Below, piece after piece: positions 62,001 through 64,000 of a stretch of 64,000 bases of DNA. Positions within the stretch are counted from its first letter, which is position 1; each line of letters opens with the position of its first letter. Below the pieces are notes generated by a model that saw only the letters and a list, made by a program, of their open reading frames with translations, was not told where the DNA came from and ran no database searches. Both the position numbers and the translations under genes were made by a program. Origin of the DNA: Kitasatospora sp052076145 (GTDB lineage: Bacteria > Actinomycetota > Actinomycetes > Streptomycetales > Streptomycetaceae); the NCBI RefSeq assembly GCF_052076145.1, contig NZ_CP197246.1, positions 1,426,001 to 1,490,000 of the forward strand, given 5' to 3'.

Positions 62001-64000
62001 CCGCCGGGCCTTCGACACCACCTGAAGGCCGACGATCGAGTCGCCGCCGAGCTCGAAGAAGTTGTCGGTGACGCCGACCGTGCCGGGCTGGAGGCCCAGC
62101 ACCTCGGCCCAGATCGCCGCGAGCTCGGCCTCGGTGCCGTTGCGCGGCGGTACGTGGTCCCGGGTGGCGTGGTCGGTGGCCGCCGGGAGCGCCTTGCGGT
62201 CGAGCGTGCCGCTCGGGGTCATCGGCAGCCCGTCGAGGACAACGAGCGCGGAGGGGATGGCCGGGTCGGGCACGATCCCGGCGAGGAAGGCGCGCAGCTC
62301 GGTGAGGGTGGGCGCGGCGCCGTCCGCGACCAGGTAGCCGACCAGCCGGTCGCGGCCCGCCTGGTCGGGCCGCACCGCGGCGGCGGCCGCCGTGATGCCG
62401 GGGTGGCGCAGCAGGGCGGCCTCGACCTCGCCGAGCTCCACCCGGAAGCCGCGGATCTTGACCTGGTCGTCCGCGCGGCCCAGGTACTCCAGGTTCCCGT
62501 CGGGCCGCAGGCGGCCGATGTCGCCGGTGCGGTAGAGCCGCCCGTCGCTGAACGGGTCGTCGATGAAGCGCTGGGCGGTGAGCTCGGGCCGGTTCCAGTA
62601 GCCCTGCGCGACGCCGCCGCCGCCGATGCAGATCTCGCCGGGCACGCCGACCGGGACGGGGCGCAGCCGGTGGTCGAGCACGTACGTGCGGGTGTTGCTC
62701 AGCGGCCGCCCGATCGGCACCACCGCCGTGCCGACCGGCTCGCCGGCCCGCAGCTGGTACGTCGTGGAGTCCACGGTGGTCTCGGTGGCGCCGTAGTTGT
62801 TGGTGACGACGGCCTCGGGCGGGAGCACCTCCAGGGTGGCGGCCGCGTCGTCGGCCAGCCACGCCTCCGAGCCGACGGCGAGGACGCGCAGCGAGTCCGC
62901 CCGGCTGCCCGTCCAGGACAGCTCCTGGGCGACGGCCTTGGCCAGCGACGGGGTGGTCACCAGCAGTTGGGGCCGGGTCTCGGTGATCAGCGCGGCGAGC
63001 GCGGGCGGGTCGGCGATCACCTCGGCCGGGCAGATCACCATCTCGCCGCCGTACATCGCGGACATCAGGAAGTCGCCGAGGAAGAGGTCGACGGCGAGGC
63101 TGGACACCGACAGGGAGCGGCCGGCCAGCCCGGTCAGGCCGTAGCGGTCGTCCCAGGCGTGCATCATGTGGGTCGCGTTGCGGTGGCTGACCATCACGCC
63201 CTTGGGGCGGCCGGTCGAGCCGGAGGTGTAGACGACGTACGCGAGGTCGTCCGGCCCGGCGGCCGTGACGGGCGGCGTGGCGGGGTGGCGGGCGATCGCG
63301 TCCTGGTCGGTGTCGAGCCGGATCGTGACCCAGTCACCCTCGCCCACCGCCGCCGAGTCGGTTATCAGCACCGGGGCGGCGGCGTCGCCGAGCAGCATCG
63401 CCAGCCGCTGTTCGGGGTGCTCGGGGTCCAGCGGCACGAACGCGCCACCGGCCTTGAGCACGGCCAGCAGCGCGACCATCGCGTCCACGCCCCGGTCGAG
63501 GCAGACGCCGGTCAGCACGCCCGGCCGGACACCGGCCGCGACCAGGTGGTGCGCGAGCCGGTTGGAGCGCTCGGCCAGCTCGGCGAAGGTGAGCCGCCGG
63601 CTGCTGTCGCTCACCGCGACGGAGTCGGGTGTCCGGGCCGCCTGCTCGTCGAAGATCCGGTGCAGGGTCCGCGCGTCCGGCGCGGCGACGGGCGGGGACT
63701 GCCAGTCGGCGGTGAGCGTGCGCAGCTCGTCGGCCGGGAGCATGGACAGCCCGGCGAGCGGCGCCTCGGGCCGGTCGGTCACCGCGCGCAGCAGGGTGAC
63801 GAGGTGGCCGCCGAGCCGCTCGACGGTCGCCCGGTCGAACAGGTCGGTGCTGTACTCGAGGTAGCAGACGAGCGAGGAGGCGTCCTCGTAGAAGTCGAAG
63901 GTGAGGTCCAGCTTCGCGACGTCGACCGGCGGCTGGATCTCGGTGACGTCCAGCCCGTGGAAAGCCGGCAGCGTGTCGGCCATGTTCTGCAGGTTGACCA
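56034..64000 (-). CDS. Non-ribosomal peptide synthetase, C-A-T-E-C-A-T-E (5' end outside window)
   Basis: The frame is open through the window edge (first in-window residues VNLQNMADTLPAF), so at least one condensation domain starts upstream. Visible order, residues counted from the edge: C-domain end (~1-85); A1 (YVVYTSGSTGRPKG near 255); T1 LGGDSI near 648; E1 with HHLVVDGVTWR near 836; C2 with HHLLLDGWSF near 1300; A2 with LVYTSGSTGAPKA near 1768; T2 LGGDSI near 2153; E2 with HHLVIDAVSWR near 2340. LGGDSI carriers and TAGWFTTLFPV/TVGWFTSSYPV motifs confirm that both E domains epimerise. No thioesterase follows; the last codons end in ALGAEDAR and the next gene is a PBP-type cyclase. Confidence 0.93.
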   Translation of the reverse strand, partial: VNLQNMADTLPAFHGLDVTEIQPPVDVAKLDLTFDFYEDASSLVCYLEYSTDLFDRATVERLGGHLVTLLRAVTDRPEAPLAGLSMLPADELRTLTADWQSPPVAAPDARTLHRIFDEQAARTPDSVAVSDSSRRLTFAELAERSNRLAHHLVAAGVRPGVLTGVCLDRGVDAMVALLAVLKAGGAFVPLDPEHPEQRLAMLLGDAAAPVLITDSAAVGEGDWVTIRLDTDQDAIARHPATPPVTAAGPDDLAYVVYTSGSTGRPKGVMVSHRNATHMMHAWDDRYGLTGLAGRSLSVSSLAVDLFLGDFLMSAMYGGEMVICPAEVIADPPALAALITETRPQLLVTTPSLAKAVAQELSWTGSRADSLRVLAVGSEAWLADDAAATLEVLPPEAVVTNNYGATETTVDSTTYQLRAGEPVGTAVVPIGRPLSNTRTYVLDHRLRPVPVGVPGEICIGGGGVAQGYWNRPELTAQRFIDDPFSDGRLYRTGDIGRLRPDGNLEYLGRADDQVKIRGFRVELGEVEAALLRHPGITAAAAAVRPDQAGRDRLVGYLVADGAAPTLTELRAFLAGIVPDPAIPSALVVLDGLPMTPSGTLDRKALPAATDHATRDHVPPRNGTEAELAAIWAEVLGLQPGTVGVTDNFFELGGDSIVGLQVVSKARRAGLRLTAKQIFLHQTVADLAAVVRTEEQAAPQPATSAVGEVPLTPVQRWYFEQYPEGARHFNQSMFVELAPGTDPAALRTAVTALLDHHDALRLRAVRTDGAWRQHCATAETGEPLRRVDLAGLDPAAREQAVREAVTAAQTGFRLDAGPLLGAVLLTGAPEPDRLFLTVHHLVVDGVTWRVLLSDLELAYGQAAQGLRVGLPEKSTGFREWSQRLTEAAGAGRFDGERPYWQAVEAASAACPPLPVDRTAPDTLVDARTVEAGLDAELTRALLRDVPAAYRTQVNDVLLTALAAALADWTGGDAVAVELEGHGRENLFDDIDLSRTAGWFTTLFPVVLPVPGEDWGTRLKAVKETLRAVPEAGIGYGALRYLTDGAGLGGGRCRIGFNYHGHFDVATGDGLLRGWQPSPAPDRSADLARPNLLEVTGMVREGRLEFSWEYSAALHDEATIAALAARFTGALAEIVAHCAQAGGCTPSDFPLAGLDQAGVDRIAGDGRTVEDVYPLTPMQSGLLFHSLDAHEDDIYFTHLGLVLDGVTDPALLAEAWQRVVDRTPVLRTAIAEAESGRPLQVVHRDATVPVVVEDWSELTEAQQQERIRLLAETPGEPLDLARPPLLRLHLARLGASTVHLRCSSHHLLLDGWSFADVLGEVFAEHAALSGRQTAAPRPRRPFREYVRWLGEQDTAAAQEYWTGLLAGFSGPTALSFDRVPMRSHQSRDTGHLDLVLTAAETARLEGFAREARVTVNTLIQGAWALLLSRYSGDRQVCFGTTVGGRPADLPGSDDMVGLFINTLPARLTVSPGSDLRAWLREIQEQQVDGRQYEYVSLAQVRHWAAVPAGTDLFDSCVVFENFPYDEHAAERHGLGVRSLAGLETSNFPLTCVAHLVDGLHMRLGYDPRLFDDATAARFADHLLGLLDAMVAPPGTTLRDLPLVRGAELDRLVVEFNGTPSGYPERCLHELFAEVAREHPDRPAIVAGDTRLTYAELDARADRLAHELAGRGVGPEVPVGICLPGGAEMITAMIAVLKAGGAYVPIDPGYPAERLAFLIGDSAVPVMLTSAALAPGLPPTGAETLLVDDLRPGPIAGPPLSRTTPDNVAVLVYTSGSTGAPKASMVTHRGLVRLVRAKGEHTFGDATRLVQHMSISFDAAQNELWQALLSGACLAVAPGDFHSVDELEKFLAEHEVEAISFAAGFFHAVADTDPGILAGLRRVVVGGEALSAAHCARVLDRLPDLEIINEYGPTECSVTSTCFPVERGGPPGRTVSIGRPTADARVYLLDQDLQVVPVGVTGEAYLAGDGVCRGYRDRPALTAERFLPDLFGAPGARMYRSGDLMRWRPDGTLEFVGRSDDQVKLRGYRIELGEIEQALARHPDVAGAAVVVREDQPGRRRLVGYVVSEQDPAELTSYLAARLPEYMVPAAFVRLDGIPLTAHGKVDRRALPEPTASAVGRARVEPRTEDERTMAAIWAEVLGVERVGVTDDFFDLGGDSILSIQVVFKSRRAGLQVSSSDLFRHSTVEQLVAAAGQDRRIAATQEAETGELPLTPIQHDFFARNTTAPQHFAQSIHVELAAGADEAALRAALAAVVGHHDALRMRFTRDEQGGWSQHNAAAETGELIERHDLSGLPDEELPPVMHRLAAAADRGFDLAAGPLLRAVLFDLGPDRRAHLHLTVHHLVIDAVSWRVINHDLDLAYRQALDGEAVDLGAKTSSFRQWATRLAAHTADGGFADQTAHWEAVPEPTPLPTDGPGPNVVSSRRIMPVRLERDETAALLHVAPGRFRARVSDVLLAALGWTMCRWSGDDRLVIEMEGHGREEIFDDVDLSRTVGWFTSSYPVALEVPGRTDAEADWPAVVRSVRRSLRAVPGNGLGYGALRHLAGAGTPLAEHAPPAVMFNYHSQTEEITQIADRSLFHAFHDPIGEEQDDRERVVQALEVVGAVEGGRLGFDLYYSVDLHEPGTIERVGAELVAALRSIARLCDPALGAEDAR

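Noticed and set aside
58612..62862. 1416-codon second minus-strand frame within the NRPS
   Set aside because: It is the out-of-frame Arg/Pro/Gly-rich reading of the NRPS gene, whose motifs are intact in the other frame.

Overview
The window is very GC-rich, uses many GTG starts, has genes joined by 4-nt ATGA/GTGA overlaps and contains rare TTA leucine codons confined to a few regulatory genes. Together with the gene content (Kdp system, M9 collagenase, GH12/CBM13 secreted enzyme, SpoIIE-type phosphatases, NRPS) this points to a chromosomal segment of a Streptomycetaceae actinomycete (Streptomyces, Kitasatospora or a close relative). No rRNA, tRNA, CRISPR array or insertion sequence was recognised, and no gene-free stretch exceeds about 240 bp.

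Layout. 1-4352: metabolic and remnant genes (a PaaI-type thioesterase, a 481-aa GAPDH, a family 2 glycosyltransferase, a truncated nucleotide-sugar dehydrogenase). 4387-11186: surface and secreted functions (M9 collagenase; lipoprotein/response regulator/histidine kinase operon; sortase with a small putative substrate). 11323-18499: GlxA-like regulator divergent from an isochorismatase-family hydrolase, a small operator-controlled membrane-protein operon, a serine hydrolase, a TerD-like large protein and a dienelactone-hydrolase-like protein. 18500-25579: kdp potassium-pump operon (27-aa ORF, kdpF, A, B, C, D) without an adjacent kdpE. 25775-27340: secreted GH12 glycosidase with CBM13 lectin repeats.

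27431-32265: a five-gene minus-strand polymorphic-toxin locus (WXG-like T7SS-type leader protein, deaminase-like toxin, two SUKH-type proteins, one of which carries its own deaminase-like signature, and a P-loop/beta-propeller protein) with a recognisable promoter. 32437-37716: two FAD monooxygenases flanking a TetR regulator, then a secreted phosphoesterase. 37860-40538: a multi-domain SpoIIE phosphatase divergent from the next operon.

40663-48103: a tightly coupled six-gene operon of a membrane Ser/Thr kinase (two TTA codons), a coiled-coil-like protein beginning MSGPKC, a ClpB-like AAA+ ATPase, a radical-SAM activase-like protein, a zinc-ribbon/FHA protein and a PP2C phosphatase. It reads as a phosphorylation-gated AAA+ machine and is the best candidate for an undescribed system. 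48137-64000: the edge of a non-ribosomal peptide cluster: a GT39 glycosyltransferase, a VioC/AsnO-type amino-acid beta-hydroxylase, a TTA-containing winged-helix regulator, a decayed ABC-ATPase-like protein, a NarL-type two-component pair, a penicillin-binding-protein-like peptide cyclase/thioesterase, and a 5'-truncated NRPS (C-A-T-E-C-A-T-E) that ends in an epimerisation domain and has no thioesterase of its own.
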